From a bacterium HR23 (lineage in GTDB: Bacteria > Chloroflexota > Dehalococcoidia > Lucifugimonadales > HRBIN23), in assembly GCA_002923335.1 (NCBI GenBank), contig BEHZ01000040.1, forward strand, positions 1 to 13,380: a stretch of 13,380 nucleotides of DNA. The letters are read 5' to 3'. The position numbers were made by a program, and so were the translations under genes. Below are positions 5,903-13,275 of this stretch, piece by piece (the first letter of the stretch is position 1; each line of letters begins with the position of its first letter). The notes below the pieces were generated by a model, which had not been told where the DNA came from, made no database searches, and worked only from the letters and a program-made list of their open reading frames with translations.

Positions 5903-7414
5903 GTGAAGGCGTTGCTGAGCGTCTCCGATAAGCGGGGTCTGGTGGACCTGGCCAGGCGTCTGCACCAGGGAGGCGTTGCCCTCATCAGCACCGGGGGCAC
6001 TGCCCGCCTACTGGCTCAGGAGGGGCTTCCTGTCCAGCAGGTGTCGGACCTCACCGGCTTCCCCGAACTGCTGGACGGCCGGGTGAAGACGCTTCATCCG
6101 GCCATCCATGCCGGCATTTTGGCCCGCCGGGACAAGCCGGAGCATATGGCGGAACTGGCCCGGCGCCACCTCTCCCCCATTGACCTGGTGGTGGTCAACC
6201 TTTACCCTTTTGAGGCAACCGTTCAACGGCCCGATGTGCCTCTGGAGGAGGCGTTGGAGCAGGTAGATATCGGCGGGCCGACGCTTTTGCGGTCAGCGGC
6301 CAAAAACTTCCCCTGGGTTGTGCCCCTGTGCTCCCCGGAGGACTACCTCTGGGTGGCCGAAAAACTCCTAGCGGGCACACTGTCTTTTGAAGAGCGCCGC
6401 GCCCTGGCCAGCAAGGCCTTTCAGCATGTCGCCCTCTACGATACTCTTATCGCCCGCTGGCTCCGGGGGGATGCCGAGGGGTTCCCCCTGGAGGTAACCT
6501 TTGGGGGCCGCCTTGTCCGGCGGCTGCGCTATGGGGAGAACCCTCACCAGCAGGGGGCCGTGTATGCTTGGGCGGGTGCTCAAGGGGGCATCGCCCACGC
6601 CCGCCAACTGCACGGCAAGGACCTTTCCTACAACAACATCCTGGACGCCTCCGCCGCCTGGGAGGCGGTGAACGAGTTTTCGGAAACGGCGTGTGTGATT
6701 GTCAAGCACACCAATCCTTGTGGGCTGGCGGTGCACCCCGACCAGGCCGAGGCTTATCGCCGTGCCTATGCGGGCGACCCTGTCTCCGCCTATGGAGGCA
6801 TTGTGGGGTTCAACCGCCCCGTTACTGGGGGGACGGCAGAGGCCATGCGAGGCGTCTTCTACGAGGTGGTGGTGGCGCCGGGCTATACCCCTGACGCCCT
6901 GGCAGTGCTCACCAAACGGCGGGACCTGCGTATCCTGGAAGTTCCCCCGTCCCTGCCTGCCCTGGAGGTGCGCACGATCAGCGGGGGGTTCCTGCTGCAG
7001 ACCGCCGATACCACTCCGGAAAACCCCTCGGCCTGGAAGGTGGTCAGCCAACGGGCCCCCACCCCCTCTGAATGGGGCGATTTGGCCTTTGCCTGGCGGG
7101 TGGTGAAGCATATCAAGTCCAACGCTATCGTGCTGGTGAAGGAGAAGGCGGTGGTGGGGATGGGGGCGGGCCAGCCCAATCGGGTTACCAGCGTGCGCCT
7201 GGCGGTGCAGGTGGCGGGCGCCCGTGCACGGGGGAGCGTGCTGGCCAGCGACGCCTTCTTCCCCTTCGCCGACGGCGTGGAAGTGGCTGGCGAGGCTGGC
7301 GTTACTGCCATCGTCCAGCCCGGGGGCTCCATTCGGGACGGCGAGGTCATCCAGGCTGCCGACCGCTACGGGATGGCCATGGTGGTCACCGGGACAAGGC
7401 ATTTCCGCCACTAA
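5903..7414 (+). CDS. purH: Bifunctional AICAR formyltransferase / IMP cyclohydrolase
   Basis: 503 residues from GTG 5903, preceded by GGGGAGAGG. The N-terminal MGS-like IMP cyclohydrolase domain (about 1-190) shows LLSVSDKRGLVDLA, ISTGGTARLL (28-37), LTGFPELLDGRVKTLHP (50-66) and VDIGGPTLLRSAAKN (121-135). The C-terminal AICAR transformylase domain shows RYGENPHQ (209-216), the catalytic KHTNPCG with Lys268 and His269, DPVSAYGGIVGFN, and near the end ASDAFFPFADGVE and TGTRHFRH. It transfers a formyl group from 10-formyl-THF to AICAR and closes FAICAR to IMP, the last two steps of de novo purine synthesis. Length is normal and all key residues are intact. It is divergent from amrS with 48 bases between the starts. 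A TAGCAT (5880-5885) is a possible -10 but I see no good -35. No terminator follows the stop. Confidence 0.97.
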   Translation: MKALLSVSDKRGLVDLARRLHQGGVALISTGGTARLLAQEGLPVQQVSDLTGFPELLDGRVKTLHPAIHAGILARRDKPEHMAELARRHLSPIDLVVVNLYPFEATVQRPDVPLEEALEQVDIGGPTLLRSAAKNFPWVVPLCSPEDYLWVAEKLLAGTLSFEERRALASKAFQHVALYDTLIARWLRGDAEGFPLEVTFGGRLVRRLRYGENPHQQGAVYAWAGAQGGIAHARQLHGKDLSYNNILDASAAWEAVNEFSETACVIVKHTNPCGLAVHPDQAEAYRRAYAGDPVSAYGGIVGFNRPVTGGTAEAMRGVFYEVVVAPGYTPDALAVLTKRRDLRILEVPPSLPALEVRTISGGFLLQTADTTPENPSAWKVVSQRAPTPSEWGDLAFAWRVVKHIKSNAIVLVKEKAVVGMGAGQPNRVTSVRLAVQVAGARARGSVLASDAFFPFADGVEVAGEAGVTAIVQPGGSIRDGEVIQAADRYGMAMVVTGTRHFRH

Positions 7415-7550
7415 TTGGGGGGTGAATGGTGGGGCAAAACGGGGAAAAAGGGCCTGGCAGAACGCTAGACGCTTCCTTGCGCCGCGTTTTAGCCTGAGTG
7501 TGATGCCTTGCTCCTCCCAGGGGGAGCCGGAAACCCAGGGAGTAGATGCA
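7415..7550 (+). other. Leader region between purH and the ThyX-like gene, with a hairpin
   Basis: 136 bases with no terminator for purH and no convincing promoter (TTGCGC at 7477-7482 has no good -10). A stem GCTCCTC (7510-7516) / GGGGAGC (7521-7527), loop CCAG, gives 7 pairs including one G-U. It lies just before the Shine-Dalgarno GGGAG (7538-7542) of the GTG start at 7551. If translation starts at ATG 7503 instead, part of this is coding; that ATG has no ribosome binding site. Confidence 0.4.
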
Positions 7551-8984
7551 GTGTCCGCCCATCAACCCTCCGGCCGTGCGCCCGCCCCGGCGGAATTCCC
7601 CCACCCTTATCCCCGGCGCATTTACCCCCTCTCGGTGAAAGACCTCTCGCCGGAGCAGGTGGCGGTGGTGTTCGCCATGACCAGTCGCCGTCCCGAGCCG
7701 TTTGACAAGATAGCGGAGCAAGTAACGGAGACCAGGGCCAGCGAGTTCCACGAGAAATGGGTGCTGGGGTATGGGCATGCCTCGGTAGCGGAGCACGCCG
7801 TCCTGCACTTTGCGGTGGAGAACATCTCCCGTCTGGCGTGCGACGCCCTGGAGGACAATCGCCTCGCCTCCTATACCGAAAAGTCGTCCCGTTTCCAAGT
7901 GCTCCCGCCCGACGCCTTCTTCGTTCCCCCAGAGTTGCAGGAGCGCCCCGACCTTCGGCGGGAGTTCATCCAGGCGTGCCAGGCCCTTTTTGAGGCGTAT
8001 CAGCGCCTGGTGCCGGCCTGTGTGGAGTATCTCAGGAAGGTGCGCCCGCCCCTGCAGGGGGAGCGGGAGAGCGCCTATACCCTTCGTCTGCGCCGGGAGG
8101 CCACCGATTCCTGCCGTTTCCTTCTGCCCTCGGCCACCCTCACCAATGTGGGCGTAACCATGAACGCCCGCACCCTGGAGCACGCCATCACCAAACTCCT
8201 CTCTTCAGACCTCCAGGAGGAGCGGGAGATAGGGCAGGCGCTGAAAGAGCAGGCCCGCCGGATAACCCCCACCCTGGTGAAGTATGCCGACGCCAGCCCC
8301 TACGTGCAGAGGGTGGCCAGGGCGCTGGGGCAATGGCCTTCCCCGGCCTCTCCGCTCGCGGAGCCGTCCAGCACGGTGCGTCTGCTGTGGGCCGACCCGG
8401 AGGGCGAAGCCAAGGTGCTCATTGCCCTCCTTTACCCATCCGCCCGGCAACCCTATGCTCAGGTCGCCGACGCAGTGCGCCGACTCTCCCAGGAGGAGCG
8501 CCGGGCTATCTTCGCCCAGGTGTTGGGCAGCATGGGGGATTTTGATAGGCCTCCCAGGGCACTGGAGACCGCGTCGGTTGCCCTGGAGTTCGTCTTAGAC
8601 TATGGAGCGTATCGGGAGTTCAGGCGCCACCGGATGCAGACCTCTATCCCCCAACCCCTGACGGCTGACCTGGGCTACACCGTGCCTCCTCTGGTGGTAG
8701 AAGCCGGCCTGGAAGGGGTCTTTCGCCAGGCGGTGAGCCGGGCGGAAGAGGCGTGGGCAAAGGTGGCGGGGTGGAGCCCCCGTGTAGCCGCGTATCTGGT
8801 TACCCACGCCCATCGCCGGCGTGTCCTGGCACATATGAACCTGCGGGAGGCGTGGCACCTCTTTCGTCTGCGCACCGGCCCCCAGGCCCACTTCTCCCTG
8901 CGAGACGTAATGGAACAAGCCCTCTCCCTGTGCCGGGAGCAGTATCCTGCAATCTTCGCCTGGTTCAAGCGCAGGGAGGGGTAG
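7551..8984 (+). CDS. Tandem ThyX-like protein (FAD-dependent thymidylate synthase family, two fused domains)
   Basis: Start chosen at GTG 7551, with GGGAG (7538-7542) 8 bases upstream, giving 477 residues. ATG 7503 (493 residues) has no Shine-Dalgarno. Two ThyX-type halves are visible. Half 1 has GHASVAEH (75-82), ISRLACDALEDNRLASYTEK (92-111) followed by SSRF, and MNARTLEHAI (204-213). Half 2 has LETASVALEFVLDY (338-351), REFRRHRMQTSIPQPL (355-370) and MNLREAWHLFRLRT (429-442). Single-domain ThyX is about 220-250 residues, so this is twice normal. ThyX makes dTMP from dUMP with methylene-THF and FAD. The RHR-X7-S motif is split: half 1 reads DNR-X7-S (102-112), half 2 reads RHR-X7-P (359-369). 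It may be a pseudo-heterodimer with one composite site, or a ThyX-fold protein with another job. Long fused members are known in some bacteria, but I cannot assign activity. Confidence 0.85.
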   Translation: MSAHQPSGRAPAPAEFPHPYPRRIYPLSVKDLSPEQVAVVFAMTSRRPEPFDKIAEQVTETRASEFHEKWVLGYGHASVAEHAVLHFAVENISRLACDALEDNRLASYTEKSSRFQVLPPDAFFVPPELQERPDLRREFIQACQALFEAYQRLVPACVEYLRKVRPPLQGERESAYTLRLRREATDSCRFLLPSATLTNVGVTMNARTLEHAITKLLSSDLQEEREIGQALKEQARRITPTLVKYADASPYVQRVARALGQWPSPASPLAEPSSTVRLLWADPEGEAKVLIALLYPSARQPYAQVADAVRRLSQEERRAIFAQVLGSMGDFDRPPRALETASVALEFVLDYGAYREFRRHRMQTSIPQPLTADLGYTVPPLVVEAGLEGVFRQAVSRAEEAWAKVAGWSPRVAAYLVTHAHRRRVLAHMNLREAWHLFRLRTGPQAHFSLRDVMEQALSLCREQYPAIFAWFKRREG

Positions 8985-8988
8985 GAGG

Positions 8989-10269
8989 TTAGAGGCGGCG
9001 CACGGCGGGCAGGGCCAGGGATGCCCCTAGAGCCAGGAGGAGTAAGGACCCGCCCATAACCACCACTGCCCAGGGGCCGGTAATGTAGGTAGCCAGCACC
9101 CCGGCGATCAGGCTTCCCAGGGGCACTAGCCCCTGGTCCAGGCTATAAATGCTCATCACACGCCCCCGATACTCGTCGGAGACGACGGTCTGAATGAGGG
9201 TATTGTTGCTGGCCATAAAGGTCATCTGGCCGATGCCCACGGTAACCAGCAGGAGGATAGAGAGGGGGAGCCAGCGGGAGAAGCCGAAGAGCACCAGGCC
9301 GGTTCCCATCAGGGTTAGCCCCAAAAAGGCTATAAGCCCTTTTCGGCGCACATTGCCCAGGGTGGCCAGCATCAGGGAACCCAGCAATGCCCCCCCGCCC
9401 GTGGAACCCAAGAGAAAGCCCAAGCCCTCCGGCCCCATATGGAGCACATCTCGGGCGAAGATAGGCATGAGGCTGTTGGCCGGCATCACCAGCAGGAAGG
9501 GAAGGAGGCCGATGACGATAAGGGAGAGGATCTGCTTGTCCCGTCGGACATAGCGCAGGCCCTCCAGGAAAGCACGGTGCATGGGCTGGGGGCGCTCCCC
9601 TCCGCCGGGCGGTAGTGGGGTGCGGATGCCCAGAAGGCTCAGCGCAGACCAGACATAGCACCCGCACTGGATAAAGAAGTTGCCCGCCATGCCTACCAGG
9701 GCGATGAGCGCCCCGCCCACTGTAGGCCCCAAAATGCGGGTCAGGTTGAAGGCGGCGGAACTGAGAGCGATGGCGTTCATCAGGTCTGCTCGGGGCACGG
9801 TGCCCGGCACGGCCGCCTGACGGAGGGTCTGCTGAAAGGAGATTCCGCACCCCATCAGGAAGGCGAAGGTGTAGATGTGCCAGACTTGCACCCACCCCCT
9901 GGCCACATCTATGGCGAATAAGAAGGAAACCACTGCCAGGACAGACGCAGTGGTAACCAGAAGGGGGCGGCGGTTCCAGCGGTCGGCAGCAACGCCCGCC
10001 AGGGGTGCCATAAGCCACACCGGCAGGGAACGCATGCCGTTGATCAGGCCGAGGTGGATGGCGGAACCGGTGATCTGATAAACCAGCCAGCCCAGGGTAA
10101 CCTGCTGAATCCACTGGGCGCCCCCGAAAGAGAGGGTGCCCAGCCATAAAAACCGGAAGTCCCTGTGGCGCAGGGAGAGGAAAGTGCGAGATATCCCTTT
10201 CGGCGGGGCACCCTCCACCCGTGCGACAGTAGCAGTGTTGTCTAACGCTTTGCCGCCAACTTTATCCAT
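8989..10269 (-). CDS. Major facilitator superfamily transporter (MFS_3/EntS-like)
   Basis: 426 residues from ATG 10269, the first ATG after the end of priA. A longer open frame reaches into priA and is a shadow. The cytoplasmic N-terminus (1-37) ends in LRHRDFRFLWLG, typical for the MFS_3 group. About 11-12 hydrophobic segments follow (for example around 41-66, 104-121, 186-212, 247-268, 312-330, 336-355 and 401-420). The motif-A loop between TM2 and TM3 is GVAADRWNRR (92-101). A conserved DEYRGRVMSIY loop (365-375) precedes the last helices. The family exports siderophores, drugs or other small molecules using the proton gradient; the substrate here is unknown. Its TAA is 4 bases from the convergent ThyX-like stop, leaving no room for terminators. 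A probable own promoter lies at 10287-10314. Confidence 0.88.
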   Translation of the reverse strand: MDKVGGKALDNTATVARVEGAPPKGISRTFLSLRHRDFRFLWLGTLSFGGAQWIQQVTLGWLVYQITGSAIHLGLINGMRSLPVWLMAPLAGVAADRWNRRPLLVTTASVLAVVSFLFAIDVARGWVQVWHIYTFAFLMGCGISFQQTLRQAAVPGTVPRADLMNAIALSSAAFNLTRILGPTVGGALIALVGMAGNFFIQCGCYVWSALSLLGIRTPLPPGGGERPQPMHRAFLEGLRYVRRDKQILSLIVIGLLPFLLVMPANSLMPIFARDVLHMGPEGLGFLLGSTGGGALLGSLMLATLGNVRRKGLIAFLGLTLMGTGLVLFGFSRWLPLSILLLVTVGIGQMTFMASNNTLIQTVVSDEYRGRVMSIYSLDQGLVPLGSLIAGVLATYITGPWAVVVMGGSLLLLALGASLALPAVRRL

Positions 10270-10286
10270 ACCGCCAACGCCCCCTA

Positions 10287-10314
10287 TTGTATCCTTGCCC
10301 CCCCAGGGGCACAA
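10287..10314 (-). promoter_or_regulatory. Promoter for the MFS transporter
   Basis: On the minus strand: TTGTGC (10314-10309), a 16-base spacer, then TACAAT (10292-10287, 5 of 6 matches). It lies in the 101-base gap between the priA stop and ATG 10269. The transcript would start about 10 bases before the ATG, so the leader is very short. The -35 is weak (3 of 6). Confidence 0.5.
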
Positions 10315-10370
10315 GGCCCTAATCGTCGTCCTTTTGTCCTTCTCCTGAACCGCTGTGGCGTCTTCCTCCC

Positions 10371-12779
10371 TTAGACGAGGGCGATAGGGTCTATATCCAC
10401 GCTCCACCCCTCGGGGATGGGAACCTCTCGCAAGACACCCACGGGGTCCGGTGCCCGCACCAGGATATGCCATCGGTAGTGGCCTTTCTCTCTGGGGGGG
10501 TAGGCCGGGGCCGGCCCCACGATGTCTATCTCGCTCAGTCCCCGGGACGCTTGCACCGCCCGGAGAGCCAGGGCGAGGCGCTGGGCTTCCTTCTGAGCAC
10601 GCAAGGCATTGGTGTGGCGAAAAAGCAGGAGGGCCAGTCGGCGGAAGGGGGGGTCAAGCCACCGCCGGCGGAGGGCGATCTCCTGCTGATAGAAGGCCAG
10701 GTAGTCCTGGCGTTGGGCGGAGACGATGGCGTAATGGTCAGGGCGATAGGTTTGCACGATGACACGCCCCGGCTCCTCCCCTCGGCCAGCCCGCCCGGCC
10801 ACCTGGCAGAGCACCTGAAAGGCCCGCTCCCCGGCGAAGGGGTCGGGCAAAGCGAGGCCTACATCCGCCAGGATAACGCCCACCAGGGCCACCTTGGGCA
10901 GGTGCAGGCCCTTGGCCACCATCTGGGTGCCCACCAGCACCTGGGCCTCGCCCCTCTCCAGACGGGTCAAAATATCCCAATGCTCACGGAAATAGCGGGC
11001 CACGTCCCGATCCCAGCGCAGAGGGCGCACGCCGAAGCACCGCTCCACTTCCATGGCCACCCTTTGGACGCCGATTCCCAGGTGGCGCAGGTTAGGGCTT
11101 CCACACTGGGGGCATTGCTCCGTTGGCCGACGGCGTCGCCCGCAGTGGTGGCACTGTAAGGTAGGGGTAGGCTGGTGGTGTAGGGTGAGGGGAAAATCGC
11201 AGGAAGGGCACCGCAGGGTGGCCCCACAGTCCCGGCACTGAACCACGGGAACCGCTCCCCGACGGTTCAGGAACAAGATGGCCTGCAGTCCTTGGGCCAG
11301 GGTCTCTCGCATGGCCTGTTCCAGGGCGCGGCTGAAGATACTGCGGTTGCCTGCTTTCAGTTCCTCCCGCATATCCACAACCTCCACTGTGGGGAGGGGA
11401 CCGGGGCGAGCCTCCCCACGGGGACCGGGGATGATGCGGTAGGGTAGGGCGAGCCATCCCCACTCGCCCCGCTGGGCCTGGAAGGCGGAGGAGACGCTGG
11501 GGGTGGCGCTCCCCATAAGCACCACTGCCCCCGTGAGGCGGGCCAGGTGAAGGGCCACCTCCCGGGTGTGGTAACGGGGAGGGGTGTCGCTCTGTTTGTA
11601 GGAGGGGTCATGCTCCTCGTCCAGGATGATAAGGCCCAAGTTGGGCATGGGCGCAAAGAGGGCACTGCGGGCACCCATCAACAGGCGCACCTGTCCGTGG
11701 CGCACCTGCCACCAGGTGTCAAAGCGCTTCCCCAGGGAAAGCCCACTGTGGAGAAGTCCCAGCCCTTGTGGGAACCGACTCCCGATGCGCTCCACCAGTT
11801 GGGGGGTGAGGGATATCTCCGGCACCAGGTAGAGGGCGTTTCTGCCCTGGGAAATGCAGTGCTCCACCGCCCGCAGATACACCTCCGTCTTCCCACTCCC
11901 GGTAACGCCGTAAAGGAGAAAGACCCGCTGGGACGACCGACCCTCCAGAGCGTCCCGCACCGCCTCAAAGGCCCTTTGCTGGTCTGGCGTCAGTGGAGGG
12001 CCAGGGCGTGGGGAGAAGGCAAGCCCAGCCAGGGGATCGCGCAGGACGGGGGCATATTCCCGTAGAGCAATCCCCTTCTCCAGCAGGCCCTGCACCGCCG
12101 ATGCCCCGAACTCTTTGCGTGCGAGGGCTACAGGCACGGGGGTATGGGTGCGCAGATATTCCAGTAGGGCGCTCTGGCGAGGGCTCAGGGTGGGTGGAGG
12201 GTCTTTCCTCGGGGCCAGGCGAAGGACAGGCACCCTTTTCGGCTGGACGCGGGGGCGCTCTATGCGCCACTCGCTTCTGACCAGCCCCTGGGCCACCAGC
12301 CACTTCAGCCCTCTTATTCCCGCACGGCCCATCTTCTCCCGTATCTGCTCTCTCAGAAGGGTTTGAGAGCGGGTCAGCAGGGCTAGCGTCCGCCGGGCCT
12401 CTTCAGGGGCGTTGGGAGGGGGTGATACGCCTGTAGGGGCGAAAACCGTATGCACACGCCTGCGGAAACCCGGGGGTAGGCACAGGCTCACGGCGTCCAT
12501 GAGGGGAGACAAGGTGGTCTCACTGAGCCAACGGGCCAGGGCCAAATACGGTTGGGGGATGAGAGGTTCGGGGTCCACCAGCCCGGCGATAGGGCGTGTG
12601 GGGAAGGGGGGAGCCTCTCCCTGCGCCTCTAGGGCGACGCCGAAGGCTAGCCGACTACCTAGAGGCACCCAGACCGCATGCCCTGGCTGCACCTCCAGAT
12701 GGGCAGGGACCGAATAGGTAAGGAAGCGCCCCGGCTCCAAGGGAGCATCCACCGCTACCGCAACGAACCGCTCCCCGAT
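10371..12779 (-). CDS. priA: Primosomal protein N' (replication-restart helicase PriA)
   Basis: Numbered from the ATC at 12779, the protein has 802 residues, close to Bacillus PriA. In order: an N-terminal 3'-DNA-binding domain opening VAVAVDAPLEPGRFLTYSVP; a winged-helix region; Walker A GVTGSGKT (291-298); DEEH (387-390); a zinc-binding insertion with eight Cys at 515, 518, 524, 527, 543, 546, 556 and 559; and the helicase motifs GTQMVAKG and QVAGRAGR. PriA is a 3'-5' DNA helicase that recognises abandoned forks and reloads the replisome. The first standard start, GTG 12752, has no Shine-Dalgarno and would cut off the first beta strand. ATC 12779 lies 5 bases after AAGGAG, so I place the start there. 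A conservative annotation would give 10371-12752 (793 residues). It follows rplS closely and is probably co-transcribed with it. Confidence 0.95.
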   Translation of the reverse strand: MGERFVAVAVDAPLEPGRFLTYSVPAHLEVQPGHAVWVPLGSRLAFGVALEAQGEAPPFPTRPIAGLVDPEPLIPQPYLALARWLSETTLSPLMDAVSLCLPPGFRRRVHTVFAPTGVSPPPNAPEEARRTLALLTRSQTLLREQIREKMGRAGIRGLKWLVAQGLVRSEWRIERPRVQPKRVPVLRLAPRKDPPPTLSPRQSALLEYLRTHTPVPVALARKEFGASAVQGLLEKGIALREYAPVLRDPLAGLAFSPRPGPPLTPDQQRAFEAVRDALEGRSSQRVFLLYGVTGSGKTEVYLRAVEHCISQGRNALYLVPEISLTPQLVERIGSRFPQGLGLLHSGLSLGKRFDTWWQVRHGQVRLLMGARSALFAPMPNLGLIILDEEHDPSYKQSDTPPRYHTREVALHLARLTGAVVLMGSATPSVSSAFQAQRGEWGWLALPYRIIPGPRGEARPGPLPTVEVVDMREELKAGNRSIFSRALEQAMRETLAQGLQAILFLNRRGAVPVVQCRDCGATLRCPSCDFPLTLHHQPTPTLQCHHCGRRRRPTEQCPQCGSPNLRHLGIGVQRVAMEVERCFGVRPLRWDRDVARYFREHWDILTRLERGEAQVLVGTQMVAKGLHLPKVALVGVILADVGLALPDPFAGERAFQVLCQVAGRAGRGEEPGRVIVQTYRPDHYAIVSAQRQDYLAFYQQEIALRRRWLDPPFRRLALLLFRHTNALRAQKEAQRLALALRAVQASRGLSEIDIVGPAPAYPPREKGHYRWHILVRAPDPVGVLREVPIPEGWSVDIDPIALV

Positions 12780-12784
12780 GCTGG

Positions 12785-12790
12785 CTCCTT
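12785..12790 (-). promoter_or_regulatory. Shine-Dalgarno of priA, in front of an ATC codon
   Basis: AAGGAG on the minus strand, overlapping the rplS TAA stop (12791-12789), then 5 bases (CCAGC) to ATC 12779. It is one of the best ribosome binding sites in the window, and no ATG, GTG or TTG in the priA frame lies at a usable distance. Confidence 0.65.
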
Positions 12791-13187
12791 ACGGCGAGGG
12801 TGTGGGAGGAGCGGGAGGCTCGGCCTCGGCGCGCTCCGCCCCCCGCCGCGCCCCCTCTTTGACGCGGGCTGCCTTCCCGCTCAGTTGACGCAGGTAATAC
12901 AGGCGGGCACGGCGCACACTGCCTCTGCGCACCACATCAATCCCCGCAATGAGGGGGGAGGCCAGGGGGAATGTGCGCTCAATCCCCGTGCCGTAGGCCA
13001 TCCGGCGGACGGTGAAGGTAGCGCCGGGGCCGGTTCCCCGCTTCCGTATCACTACCCCTTCAAAGGCCTGCACCCGTTCCCTGTCCCCCTCTTTGATGCG
13101 GAAGTGGACCCGCACCGTATCCCCGGGGCGGAAGTCGGGCACACTGGGAGCGCCTTCCAGGCGCACAAGGCGATGGGCATCAGGCAT
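12789..13187 (-). CDS. rplS: 50S ribosomal protein L19
   Basis: 132 residues from ATG 13187, with AAAGGG about 10 bases upstream. The L19 core is clear: DFRPGDTVRVHFRIKEGDRE (18-37), RVQAFEGVVIRKRGTGPGATFTVRRM, YGTGIERTFPLASPLI, and RRGSVRRARLYYLRQLSGKAARVKE. L19 sits at the 30S-50S interface of the ribosome. The family is about 115 residues; this one has a C-terminal tail rich in Ala, Glu and Pro (from about residue 113, ending PPAPPTPSP). The usual neighbours rpsP, rimM and trmD are not upstream; a MaoC-like gene end is there instead. The stop is 9 bases before the proposed priA start, in the same frame. Confidence 0.96.
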   Translation of the reverse strand: MPDAHRLVRLEGAPSVPDFRPGDTVRVHFRIKEGDRERVQAFEGVVIRKRGTGPGATFTVRRMAYGTGIERTFPLASPLIAGIDVVRRGSVRRARLYYLRQLSGKAARVKEGARRGAERAEAEPPAPPTPSP

Positions 13188-13223
13188 AGGCTAGACCCTT
13201 TCTACAGCCTCTCCTCTCCTGCC

Positions 13224-13252
13224 ATGCTAACACGGGGGGGAACCCGGCGCAA
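13224..13252 (-). promoter_or_regulatory. Promoter for rplS-priA
   Basis: On the minus strand: TTGCGC (13252-13247), a 17-base spacer, then TAGCAT (13229-13224). TGT immediately precedes the hexamer, giving an extended -10 (TGTTAGCAT). The leader to ATG 13187 would be about 30 bases, and includes a GGAGAGGAGAGG purine run and the Shine-Dalgarno. The -35 matches only 3 of 6. Confidence 0.5.
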
Positions 13253-13275
13253 CGACCGTATAGGGTTGGATTTCG

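Noticed and set aside
5855..5965. Longer N-terminus for the amrS-like protein
   Set aside because: It would overlap the purH start, has no ribosome binding site, and the conserved family sequence begins only after MPVLKAEVRPL.
7224..7502. Upstream extension of the ThyX-like frame into purH
   Set aside because: It overlaps the conserved end of PurH and has no ThyX similarity.
9143..10147. A 334-codon minus-strand frame within the MFS gene
   Set aside because: Same strand but another frame. It is rich in Pro, Arg and Gly with no membrane segments, while the MFS frame is clear.
10270..10473. Longer N-terminus for the MFS protein reaching into priA
   Set aside because: The extra residues are charged and Gly/Arg-rich, not membrane-like, and cross the priA 3' end. 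The promoter at 10287-10314 also places the start downstream.
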